A program made the position numbers and the translations under genes. Below, piece by piece: positions 54,690 to 62,633 of a stretch of DNA of 64,000 nucleotides. The notes below the pieces were generated by a model, which saw nothing but the letters and a program-made list of their open reading frames with translations, ran no database searches and was not told the DNA's origin. This DNA comes from Paraburkholderia nodosa DSM 21604 (lineage in GTDB: Bacteria > Pseudomonadota > Gammaproteobacteria > Burkholderiales > Burkholderiaceae), in assembly GCF_000519185.1 (NCBI RefSeq), contig NZ_JAFA01000020.1, positions 184 through 64,183 of the forward strand, in the 5' to 3' direction. Position 1 is the first letter of the stretch; each line of letters starts with the position of its first letter.

Positions 54690-55634
54690 TTAGGCCTTGG
54701 GTGCCGCATGCATGTAGGCGAACCCGGCGATCCATTCAGGTATGGCCTGATAGAAGTCGATTTCAGCCTCGTACTCGCCAAACGCGGAAAGTGCGGCAAA
54801 CGCTGCGACCCATGCCCGGATCTCGTGCGCGCTCTTGCCCGCGTCACGCGAAACGTCCTCATTGCTCAGACGATCCACGGCAAGTAAATCGCTTTGCATC
54901 ATCTTCAGGAATGCCATATCCCATTCAGGGTTCAGCGCACGCATGCCCGGCGCCTCACCTGCTGTGAACGCCTTGGCCGCATTGATAACGCGTTCCTGAC
55001 GCGCATTCCGATCTTCCGGGCTGAGATTGCGACCCGTGTGGATCAGACGCTCCGAGATCTCGTGCGTCGCATTCTTCAGCTCGGGAATCGGCGGCTCATG
55101 GGAGATTCCGCCCGACCCGAGAATCAACACACGCTTGCCCGTCGATTTCAGGTACTCGCCAATCACCTGGCCCATCATGCGCGAGCGACGCAGCGGCGAC
55201 ATCGGCGACGCAACCGAGTTGATGAAAACAGGAATGACCGGGTAGTTTTCGAGGCCGCCCGTCACTTCTTCGAGAGCTTGTGCCGCACCGTGGTCCACGG
55301 ACATGCGATACGAGATCGCCATATCGATATCACGATTGAGCGAGTACTCGACCATCGCCCGCGCATCTTCAATCGGAACCGGCAGATCCCCGGCCAGGCT
55401 CTTATAGTCGCCAATAGCATGGGCTTTGGCTCCGACACAGAAGCTGGGCATCAATTCATAGAAGAACCCGTTGTAGTGATCGGGAGCGAACACGACCACG
55501 AGTTCAGGATCGAACTGGCGAACGCGTTCCCGTGCGGCGGCACTCATTCTGGCCACTTCGGCAACGACTTCGGGCTTCGGATCGAAATATCCGTGCAGCG
55601 GCGTATGGGAAAGGCATTCGAGAATAACTGACAT
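54690..55634 (-). CDS. mhpB: 2,3-dihydroxyphenylpropionate 1,2-dioxygenase (MhpB), LigB-type extradiol enzyme
   Basis: The 314-residue protein matches MhpB along its length: ECLSHTPLHGYFDP, VVFAPDHYNGFFYELMPSFC with one catalytic His, and SVDHGAAQALE with the second. LGSGGISHEPP and AGKSAHEIRAWVAAFAALSAFG complete the match. It opens the ring of 2,3-dihydroxyphenylpropionate-like catechols with O2, using Fe(II). No mhpA or mhpR gene is next to it. The stop is 11 bp before mhpD. Confidence 0.95.
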   Translation of the reverse strand: MSVILECLSHTPLHGYFDPKPEVVAEVARMSAAARERVRQFDPELVVVFAPDHYNGFFYELMPSFCVGAKAHAIGDYKSLAGDLPVPIEDARAMVEYSLNRDIDMAISYRMSVDHGAAQALEEVTGGLENYPVIPVFINSVASPMSPLRRSRMMGQVIGEYLKSTGKRVLILGSGGISHEPPIPELKNATHEISERLIHTGRNLSPEDRNARQERVINAAKAFTAGEAPGMRALNPEWDMAFLKMMQSDLLAVDRLSNEDVSRDAGKSAHEIRAWVAAFAALSAFGEYEAEIDFYQAIPEWIAGFAYMHAAPKA

Positions 55635-55643
55635 GCACAGACC

Positions 55644-56069
55644 TTAAGCGCGTTTGAATGTGAGACGAGCGACCCGGGCTTCCGACGTACCCGCTTCCAG
55701 CTTATGCGTGGTCAGCGACAACAGATCTCCCTTCAACTCCGCATAGCGTTTCTGTTCGCCACCTACCCAGTTCGGGAACAGGCAGTGCTTGACCGCGTGC
55801 GTGACCACGTTACCTTCGATGCTCCAATCGCCGGCGTAGGTCAGGTACGTGTTGTATGCCAAGGCCTTCTCTGCGTCCGATGCATTCCACTGACCACCGG
55901 TCGTGAACTGTGCGCGATCTTTTTTGGCGATGGCGCAGAACATGCCATTCGGCCCGTATTCCATGAACCCTTCGAGCTGCGTACCCATCGGGTTGGTGAC
56001 TCGACCGTCATCAAAAATTTGTTCCCAGGCCCGAATTTGCCAACGACCTTTGATATCGAGATTTTCCAT
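55644..56069 (-). CDS. Lipocalin-like domain protein
   Basis: The start was placed at ATG 56069 (MENLDIKG, with GGGACAAAG upstream), giving 141 residues; the open frame extends further but without family support. KGRWQIRAWEQIFDDGRVTNP and GMFCAIAKKDRAQF followed by LTYAGDWSIEG are typical of the lipocalin-like (DUF1348-style/PF13924) family. Such small proteins are common next to polyketide and aromatic catabolic genes and may bind or isomerise an intermediate. It lies between the ring-cleaving genes, 9 bp before mhpB. Confidence 0.78.
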   Translation of the reverse strand: MENLDIKGRWQIRAWEQIFDDGRVTNPMGTQLEGFMEYGPNGMFCAIAKKDRAQFTTGGQWNASDAEKALAYNTYLTYAGDWSIEGNVVTHAVKHCLFPNWVGGEQKRYAELKGDLLSLTTHKLEAGTSEARVARLTFKRA

Positions 56070-56083
56070 CTTTGTCCCGTTAA

Positions 56084-56914
56084 TTAATTGAGCAGGAACT
56101 CCGAAACCGCGAGCGTGAACGTCGCAGCCTTCTCGATCTGCACCCAGTGTCCGCACTGATCGAACTCTTGCAGCGTCGAGTTCGGTAGTAACGTCTTCAT
56201 ACGTCGCGACCACTCGACCGGGATCACCTGGTCGTTCAGGCCATGGATGAGCAACGTCTCGTGCGTGATCGCCGCCAGATCCGATTCAGCAAGGGCCAGC
56301 ATTTCCACGCCCTGCTGACGCGGCGCCGGGAACAGGCGGGAAAATCGTTCTTGCACGTCTGCACGGATCGATGCCTCGTAACGCATACGAACCAGATCGT
56401 CGGTGATGATCGAGTGATCGTGGGCGAACACCTCCATTAGCCCCTTCATGGCTTCCAGGCTGGGCATGTAACCCCATACCTTGTCAAGACCCTCGCTGAT
56501 CGGCGCATTGATGCCTGCCGCGCCCATCAATACCAGACGATTCACACGCTCGGGATATGCCTTGGCCAGTGCCAGTGCGATGGCACCACCAAAGGAGTTG
56601 CCGACCACCGACACCTTCTCGATCTCCAGCGCGTCGAGCAACGCGATCAACGATTCCACCCAGACAGCGGGAGTCAGCTTGAACTGCTCGGGGCACTGGG
56701 TATATCCAAATCCCAGCATGTCCGGTGCGATAACTCGAGCCTTCTGGCTCAGTACCGGAATAATGCCCCGCCAGTTAGCCCAGGCCGTGACACCGGGGCC
56801 CGAACCGTGAATCAGCAGGATCGGATCGCCCGCGCCCTCACCAACGTCGTGATAGTTCAGCGTGAAGTCACCCAGCGTGAGTGAATTTGCGATTTCGGGA
56901 CTTGCGTTGCTCAT
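56084..56914 (-). CDS. Meta-cleavage product hydrolase (DmpD/BphD-like)
   Basis: From ATG 56914 the protein has 276 residues. It has the alpha/beta hydrolase set: LLIHGSGPGVTAWANWRG, GNSFGGAIALALA with the nucleophile, HGLNDQVIP with the Asp, and CGHWVQIEKA with the His. It resembles hydrolases of monoring and biphenyl pathways more than MhpC. The start codon overlaps the VOC dioxygenase stop by one base (TGATG), so the two are translationally coupled and likely act in sequence on the same ring. Confidence 0.9.
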   Translation of the reverse strand: MSNASPEIANSLTLGDFTLNYHDVGEGAGDPILLIHGSGPGVTAWANWRGIIPVLSQKARVIAPDMLGFGYTQCPEQFKLTPAVWVESLIALLDALEIEKVSVVGNSFGGAIALALAKAYPERVNRLVLMGAAGINAPISEGLDKVWGYMPSLEAMKGLMEVFAHDHSIITDDLVRMRYEASIRADVQERFSRLFPAPRQQGVEMLALAESDLAAITHETLLIHGLNDQVIPVEWSRRMKTLLPNSTLQEFDQCGHWVQIEKAATFTLAVSEFLLN

Positions 56915-57867
56915 CACTTTGCCTTCTGTGTATCAGGGATAACAACCGGCGCACGCATGCCTTCGGCCGCCAGTTGTTTAAGAATTTGTCGCGCTTCCTC
57001 GCGCTTGTGATCCGGAAGCCATGTCCGGTCATGACCCCAGAGGCTCATACCTTTCAGTTCCTCGACTTCCCAGTCAGGTCCGATCGTGCGCGTAGCCCAA
57101 CCGAGTTCGAACATCCATCCATCCGGGTTCTTGAGATAGAACGAGGTGGCGTGGTCGTTGATGTGACGACCCAGCGTCACGCCAATCGAATCCGGATTCA
57201 GGAGCGCGGTATCGTACGCACGACCGACGTCATCGAAGTCGTTGTATTCGAGCATCAGGTGATAGATACCGGCCTTGCCACCCGTATGCGCGATGCCAAT
57301 CGTATGGTGGCGTGGGTTGCAGTGCAGGAATTCGACCTTGAACGGCTTATAGGTGTAGTCCGTGAGATGCATGCCCAGCACGTTGCGATACAGGTTCGAA
57401 AGTTCTTCGAAGTGCTCGGTAATGAGCGCCACGTGACCCAGGCCCATGTTGCCGGTACGGAAACCGCCAATCGGACGGCCGGGCACGAATTGCGTATCCG
57501 CATCGGCCAGACCATAGGCGATTTCCAGGCGCACACCATCATCGTCACAGAAGTGCACCATGTTCTTGACGCCCCGGAATTCGATTTCCTGAGCCGTGCC
57601 GGGCGTCGTTTTATAGCCAGCGGCCTCCAATGCCATCGTGCATGCCACCAAGGTCGGGGCGTCGGGAACTTCGAAGCCCATACCCATCGTGGACCCGCCA
57701 TCGGTAGCCGTGACGACAAACCGCTGAATCTTTTCGTCCGCGCGAATGCGCATGGTCTTTCCGGCTTCGGTCACTTCGATCTGCATACCGATGTGATTCG
57801 TCACCTGGTCGATCCATTCCTGCATACAGGGAGTCTCGACCACGATGTAGCTCAGCGCATTAATCAT
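56914..57867 (-). CDS. VOC-type extradiol ring-cleavage dioxygenase
   Basis: This 317-residue protein has two VOC modules. The Fe(II) ligands of the second module are visible: His in MGLGHVALITEHF, His in GIYHLMLEYND and Glu in WMFELGWATR. This arrangement is that of 2,3-dihydroxybiphenyl 1,2-dioxygenase and catechol 2,3-dioxygenase relatives. It opens a catechol ring next to the hydroxyls. The coupled hydrolase gene downstream supports a C-C cleavage step after it. Its structure is unrelated to that of MhpB, so the cluster has two different ring-opening enzymes. Confidence 0.9.
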   Translation of the reverse strand: MINALSYIVVETPCMQEWIDQVTNHIGMQIEVTEAGKTMRIRADEKIQRFVVTATDGGSTMGMGFEVPDAPTLVACTMALEAAGYKTTPGTAQEIEFRGVKNMVHFCDDDGVRLEIAYGLADADTQFVPGRPIGGFRTGNMGLGHVALITEHFEELSNLYRNVLGMHLTDYTYKPFKVEFLHCNPRHHTIGIAHTGGKAGIYHLMLEYNDFDDVGRAYDTALLNPDSIGVTLGRHINDHATSFYLKNPDGWMFELGWATRTIGPDWEVEELKGMSLWGHDRTWLPDHKREEARQILKQLAAEGMRAPVVIPDTQKAK

Positions 57868-57898
57868 CTCTGTTCAATCCTTGCAGAAACAACGTATA

Positions 57899-57933
57899 GG
57901 CCCGTCGCGGGCCGGGAGGCGCCGACGCGCCTC
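57899..57933. promoter_or_regulatory. Pair of GC-rich hairpins upstream of the VOC dioxygenase gene
   Basis: GGCCCG/CGGGCC (57899-57913) and GAGGCG/CGCCTC (57916-57933) form two adjacent stem-loops in the 93 bp gap between the amidase stop and the dioxygenase start. No T run follows. They could end or slow some transcripts, or mark an internal processing site in a long operon. Confidence 0.4.
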
Positions 57934-57960
57934 ACACCAGCCCCGATCGATAGAGATGCG

Positions 57961-59409
57961 TCAGGGGCGCGCAATGCCGCCCAAAACACCTTCCAGCAAA
58001 ATGCCAATAGCGAGCAGCCGTCGATCCGAACCTTGTGGACCGTCGAACTCCATGCCGACCGGGAGCCCCGTTCGGGAACCCAGTCCTGCCGGAAGACTCA
58101 GGCCCGGAAGCCCGGCACTCGCCATCGGCTCGGTGTTCTGGATCAGACGCCGGAAGTTCTCTTCCTCATAAATGCTGTCGTCAGCATCGGGCGCCACGCA
58201 CGCGGTAGTCGGGAACATCAGCGCATCCAACTGATGCCGGGCAAACAGTTCCGTATACCTGGCCCGCAACTGATCACGTCCGCCACCGGCCTTTTGTGCC
58301 TGTTCGTACAGGGGTGTCACATCTACGAGTTCACCTGCGGCATTCGGGAACTTGTTGGGCAGCACCCAGTTTTCATAAATCCACTTCACGTCCGGACTGT
58401 CGATCTTCCTGGCCAGTTTCTCCACCGTCATCTGATGACCGTTGTCCTTCAGGTACTGCTCCATACTGGATCGGGACTCGCCAACCACCGCCTGGAAGCC
58501 AACTGCATCATTCAGTTCCATCAATCCGGTTTTGCCCAGATCGATGATGGTCACGCCCAACTGTGTGAGACGCGTAACCACAGAGCCCGCGACCTCGCGC
58601 GTGTCGGGATCGAGATTCGCCCAAAACTCGGCGGGAAGGCCTAGCCGTAGCTTCCTGAGTTGCACGTGGGGCAACGCGTACTCGTCAGAAATCACACTGT
58701 CAAGGAGCGCCACATCGTGCATGTTCAATGCCATGGGGCCCACGGTATCCCGCGTCCTCGCAATGGGGATCACGCCCAGGCCCGAGTAGCGACCCCACGT
58801 CGGACGCAGCGAAGCCACGCCATTGAGTGCGGGGGGAATGCGCATCGAGCCGCCTGTATCGGTTCCCAATGCGCCTAGCGCCATCCGTGCACCCAGAGCA
58901 GCGGCCGAGCCCGAGGACGAACCGCCGGCAATTCTGGTCTGGTCGTATGCGTTACGAACCCCACGGCCTGCACCCGTATTGAAGGCACCGTTGTAGCCCG
59001 TCGCCCCATAGGCCAGTTCATGCATGTTGGTCTTGCCCAGCACGATAGCTCCTGCATCCCGGAGCTTGCGCAAGGTCGGTGCATCCGTGACCGGCACGAA
59101 GTCTGCAAATGCGGGACTACCTGCGGTGCAGCGGATGCCCGCGCTATGAATGTTGTCCTTGACCACGATAGGGATGCCTGCCAAAGGCCCCAACGGAATC
59201 CCTGTCTGCCGTGCCTGATCAATCGCCGCTGCAGCCTTCAGAGCGCCCTCTGCATCAACGGTAACGAATGCGTTCAGGGCTTTGCCTGCGTTGATACGTT
59301 CCAGACAGGCCAATACCAACTGGGTACTCGTCACCGATCCGTCGTGAAATGCCTGAGCGGCATCGGCCATCGTGAAATCGATGAACGGTTGATGTTTATC
59401 GTGGGTCAT
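57961..59409 (-). CDS. Amidase-signature enzyme
   Basis: The 482-residue protein has the complete amidase-signature triad: Lys in IPIVVKDNIHSAG, the cis-Ser in GGSSSGSAAALGA and the nucleophile Ser in GTDTGGSMRIPPALNG. It hydrolyses a carbon-nitrogen amide bond. It belongs to the group near indoleacetamide hydrolase and similar aryl-amide enzymes. It lies between the racemase-fold and VOC dioxygenase genes, suggesting that an amide is cut before or after ring opening. No signal peptide. Confidence 0.9.
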   Translation of the reverse strand: MTHDKHQPFIDFTMADAAQAFHDGSVTSTQLVLACLERINAGKALNAFVTVDAEGALKAAAAIDQARQTGIPLGPLAGIPIVVKDNIHSAGIRCTAGSPAFADFVPVTDAPTLRKLRDAGAIVLGKTNMHELAYGATGYNGAFNTGAGRGVRNAYDQTRIAGGSSSGSAAALGARMALGALGTDTGGSMRIPPALNGVASLRPTWGRYSGLGVIPIARTRDTVGPMALNMHDVALLDSVISDEYALPHVQLRKLRLGLPAEFWANLDPDTREVAGSVVTRLTQLGVTIIDLGKTGLMELNDAVGFQAVVGESRSSMEQYLKDNGHQMTVEKLARKIDSPDVKWIYENWVLPNKFPNAAGELVDVTPLYEQAQKAGGGRDQLRARYTELFARHQLDALMFPTTACVAPDADDSIYEEENFRRLIQNTEPMASAGLPGLSLPAGLGSRTGLPVGMEFDGPQGSDRRLLAIGILLEGVLGGIARP

Positions 59410-59442
59410 ATCTAATCCTTAACGCAGGCATCCTTGACAGCT

Positions 59443-60183
59443 TTAGAAGCCGAACGCTGCATCCTTGTTCGTTTCCGGGCTCGGGAATGCGGTCTTGCTG
59501 TGGCACAGACCGAGATCGAGCAGCATTTCGCAATACTTGTATGCGATCACACCCGGATTCAAAACCGGTACGTTCAGGTGCCTGGCCAGGTATTCGTGCG
59601 ACTGATGCATCGTGGTGGAACCCAGGACCAGCACGTCCGCACCATCTTTTTCGACTGCCTTCCTGCCCGCCTCGACCAAGGCAGCGAATACGATGTCTTC
59701 CTTGCCCTGAAGCAGGTCCTGCGTATCGGGACGAACGCCGATGTCACGGATCGAGGCGAGACGATGCTCCAGGCCGTATTCCTTCGTCGTCTTCGTGTAC
59801 AGCGCGTGCCACTGCGGCCACATCGTCAGGACGCTGAACTTGTGACCTAGCGAGCACGCGAGATGGAACGACGTGATAGCCGGGGCCATCACCGGAATCG
59901 ACAGACGCGAGCGGAGCGCGTAGAGGCCCGAATCCGAAACCGTGTTGATACACACGGCATCGAAGCCCTGCTCTTCAGCCTTGATGCCCGCCTGAATCAC
60001 AGCCATTTCCATGACTGCCATGTCGAGGTACGAATCTGCGAGCGTCATGACCTGACCGGCGCCGACGAATTCGACTTCGATGTCCGCGCGCTGCATCGAA
60101 GGCGGCAGTTGCGATTCCACCAGCGGACGAGTCGCCTCGCTCATCGGAACCGGGAAAATCATCTTGATGCGCTTCTTGCTCAT
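59443..60183 (-). CDS. Asp/Glu/hydantoin racemase-fold protein without the catalytic cysteines
   Basis: The 246-residue protein shows the racemase/maleate isomerase fold: an IKMIFPVPMSEATRP start, GFDAVCINTVSDSGL in the first active loop and DVLVLGSTTMHQSH in the second. In hydantoin racemases these loops carry Cys (an IDCFGDPGL-like block and LGCAGM). Here they are Thr and Ser, so the standard two-Cys mechanism is impossible. It may be a lyase, isomerase or decarboxylase using other residues. It sits between the M20-fold gene and an amidase gene in the same transcription unit. Confidence 0.8.
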   Translation of the reverse strand: MSKKRIKMIFPVPMSEATRPLVESQLPPSMQRADIEVEFVGAGQVMTLADSYLDMAVMEMAVIQAGIKAEEQGFDAVCINTVSDSGLYALRSRLSIPVMAPAITSFHLACSLGHKFSVLTMWPQWHALYTKTTKEYGLEHRLASIRDIGVRPDTQDLLQGKEDIVFAALVEAGRKAVEKDGADVLVLGSTTMHQSHEYLARHLNVPVLNPGVIAYKYCEMLLDLGLCHSKTAFPSPETNKDAAFGF

Positions 60184-60232
60184 GTCTGTCTCCTTCCTTG
60201 CTTTCTGGTTATGGAGCTACAACCACAGGAAC

Positions 60233-61561
60233 TTAAAGGCCAAGCTCGCTCCGGTCGCGGGTAAGCGTGTCGATCACCGCGTACAGGATTTTTTCGGCGC
60301 AGGGCATCAGGTCGGGAACGTAGGTGGCGCCCATGCCGCCCAGTCCCTCGGCAACTGGCACCGGCGCGCCCTGAGCCGGCCACGGCCAACCGATGCGAGC
60401 AGTCGGCACACCGTAACGACGCAGCGCCGCACCGTCCGTTTGACCGGCCAGCATGTCGGGTACGCCATGCGGACGGCCCTCGATGTGCTCCCAACCGCGC
60501 CTGGCCGACTGAATAATCCAGTTTTCTGGGTCAGTGGCGCCGCCCGGGACCGAGCCGTACATCTCCCAGTCCATCGTGATTTCCGGATGACGAGTCTTCA
60601 CGTCCTCGATGAAGTTCGCGAACTGCGCCTTGACATCAGCGGGGCTCGTCCGGGGATTCACACGAACGTCGAAGAAAATCTCTGTGACTGCGGACGGGAA
60701 TGCAGGTCTTTCGATCTGACCGCCACGAACGCCGGCAATCCAGCCATGGGGCTCGATAACACCCGACGTATTGCGTTTCGTGTATTCGGGAAGCCATGCT
60801 TGCAGCTCCTGAATCACCGTGGCAGCGGGAACCACCGACGAACGAAAACCCGGCACGTCGTGCGGGATACCCGCGTAGCCCATCGTGCCCTTGACCGTGA
60901 TCTTGAACCACGCCATACCCGGCTCTTCGTGGTAGACCCAGTTCCACGGCTTCATGATGATTGCGAAATCGGGGTACATGCCACGATTCAGCAGATTGAT
61001 CACGCCATTCGACATGCCCGAATGACGCTCCTTGATGTCAACGGGCATACCGCCGTCGGCCATACCGACAAGCAGATTGCCCTTCAGCGAAATACCCGTT
61101 TCCAGCACTGCCGTTGCCACTTCAACGTGCGTGGCAATCATGCCCTTCGGATTCGAAGCGCCGAGGCCGAATACCCAGTCGTCGATCTGCCTGGCGTGCG
61201 GCTGCAAATCGGCTTCTTGACCGGGGCCGGAAAGAATCTCTTCTTCCTTGGTGCGATCCAGGTGAGTGTCAATGGGCGCATAAAGCAGCAACGACGCGCC
61301 GCCACCGGTGCCCCGGTGCTCACCCATAACCGATCGGCTGATGGCCGAGTTGTCGTGCGTTTTCGTTTGCAGCCCGATCATCTCCATGTGCCGCTGCATA
61401 TAGTCAGCAGCATCACGCGTCGAACCCGTAGGGCTGTGAATGTCCGTCAGCTCGAACAGCAGCTTTTGAAGACGTTTCGAACTCAGGTTGGCCTTGGCCT
61501 TTTCGAACCATTCGGTTTGCTGAGCCGAAAACGGGATTTGCTTCGTAGGATTGAATTCCAT
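60233..61561 (-). CDS. M20-fold peptidase/deacylase relative with altered metal site
   Basis: From ATG 61561 the protein has 442 residues. The first M20 block is present as YAPIDTHLD. The usual D-x-K-G becomes GASNPKGM, the Glu-Glu pair is replaced in VGMADGGMPVD, the Gly-Glu-Pro becomes IMKPWN, and the last His is absent from PVPVAEGLGG. The dimer-domain His block also reads GYAGIP. Only the first His and overall fold (GVRGGQIERPAFPS, MLAGQTDGAALRRYG) are left. It may bind metal differently or have a non-hydrolytic function. It is 11 bp downstream of the reductase gene. Confidence 0.78.
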   Translation of the reverse strand: MEFNPTKQIPFSAQQTEWFEKAKANLSSKRLQKLLFELTDIHSPTGSTRDAADYMQRHMEMIGLQTKTHDNSAISRSVMGEHRGTGGGASLLLYAPIDTHLDRTKEEEILSGPGQEADLQPHARQIDDWVFGLGASNPKGMIATHVEVATAVLETGISLKGNLLVGMADGGMPVDIKERHSGMSNGVINLLNRGMYPDFAIIMKPWNWVYHEEPGMAWFKITVKGTMGYAGIPHDVPGFRSSVVPAATVIQELQAWLPEYTKRNTSGVIEPHGWIAGVRGGQIERPAFPSAVTEIFFDVRVNPRTSPADVKAQFANFIEDVKTRHPEITMDWEMYGSVPGGATDPENWIIQSARRGWEHIEGRPHGVPDMLAGQTDGAALRRYGVPTARIGWPWPAQGAPVPVAEGLGGMGATYVPDLMPCAEKILYAVIDTLTRDRSELGL

Positions 61562-61572
61562 GTGCCCATTCC

Positions 61573-62598
61573 TCAATTCGATGCAACAAACTGCTCTGCG
61601 AAAATCAAGTCCGGCTTCATGCCCAACTCGATCAGACGCCTGGTTGCCGCGTCGATCATCGGCTGCGGGCCGCACAGATAAGCCACCGTGTTCGGATCCG
61701 TCACATCCTCTTCCTTGAGGGCCGAGACCGGTGAACCTTCGTGCATGTCTTCCGTAGCGTTGCGATCCACGCAGATGCGGGTCTTCAACGTCGGCAACCA
61801 GTGCTGACGCAGTTCCATGTCATCCAGCGCAAACAGCGCTTCAGGGACCGCGCAACCAAACGAGAGCAGCATCGGCGGCTTCTTGCCCGAGGCCTGCCTG
61901 AGGCCATCGATCATCGACAGGATAGGAGCCAGACCCGTCCCACCGGCAACGAAGATGTGCGGTGCGCGACGATGCTCTTCACGCAGGAAGAACGCGCCAT
62001 AGGGACCCTTCATCGTCAGAACCTGGTCCACCTGCGCCTCGTTTTCGAGGAACGTGGACATCGCCCCATTGGGCAGCAGCCGGACCAGAAATTCCATCTT
62101 CGGCAGGGTCAGCGAGGTAGACGACGGGCTGTAGCTGCGGAGAACACCCAAACCCGGTACCGTGATCTGCATGAACTGCCCGGGCCTGAATTCGAGCCAG
62201 TTGCCTTCGGCCAGCTCGACAGTCAGACGCATGACATTGGGCGCGATACGCTCCACGGAGTCGATGAATACCTTCACCTCCTGTGCGACGGACGAGCCGA
62301 CTTCCGAACCGTATGCGACGTTGAACGAACAATCCGATTCAGCCTTCGTCACACAGAGCAGCCGGTTTCCTTCTGCGTATTCCGAAGCCAGGAGCGTCGA
62401 ACTGGCGCCAGGGATAGTCACGGCCTCACCTTCCGCGAGCTGGCACGTGCAGGACGCGCAGGCCCCGGCCTTGCACTGATACAGCACAGGCACTTCGGCA
62501 TTGATTGCGGCTTCGAGAATGTTTTCACCCGACCCGGCGGCAAATGTACGGCTCACGCCGTCTGCGAAGTTAATGGTTACCTGATGAGCGTGGGTCAT
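61573..62598 (-). CDS. Oxygenase reductase component (2Fe-2S ferredoxin / FAD / NAD)
   Basis: This 341-residue protein has an N-terminal plant-type ferredoxin with Cys ligands in CKAGACASCTC and a later LLC. The FAD motif (RSYSPSS) and the NAD motif (FVAGGTGLAPILSMI) follow, and it ends CGPQPMIDAA. This is the BenC/XylZ/OxoR arrangement that passes electrons from NADH to a ring-hydroxylating or monooxygenase component. No such oxygenase is in the window; it should lie upstream past position 64000. The window therefore holds only the reductase half of the initial attack. Confidence 0.9.
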   Translation of the reverse strand: MTHAHQVTINFADGVSRTFAAGSGENILEAAINAEVPVLYQCKAGACASCTCQLAEGEAVTIPGASSTLLASEYAEGNRLLCVTKAESDCSFNVAYGSEVGSSVAQEVKVFIDSVERIAPNVMRLTVELAEGNWLEFRPGQFMQITVPGLGVLRSYSPSSTSLTLPKMEFLVRLLPNGAMSTFLENEAQVDQVLTMKGPYGAFFLREEHRRAPHIFVAGGTGLAPILSMIDGLRQASGKKPPMLLSFGCAVPEALFALDDMELRQHWLPTLKTRICVDRNATEDMHEGSPVSALKEEDVTDPNTVAYLCGPQPMIDAATRRLIELGMKPDLIFAEQFVASN

Positions 62599-62633
62599 GA
62601 CTTAATCCGCAAAATAAACACTTTCAATATCAA

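Noticed and set aside
56881..58644. 587-codon plus-strand open frame
   Set aside because: It lies antisense to the VOC dioxygenase and amidase genes, whose catalytic motifs are complete; composition is Arg/His rich.
60080..61681. 533-codon plus-strand open frame
   Set aside because: Antisense to the M20-fold gene and without any recognisable motif.
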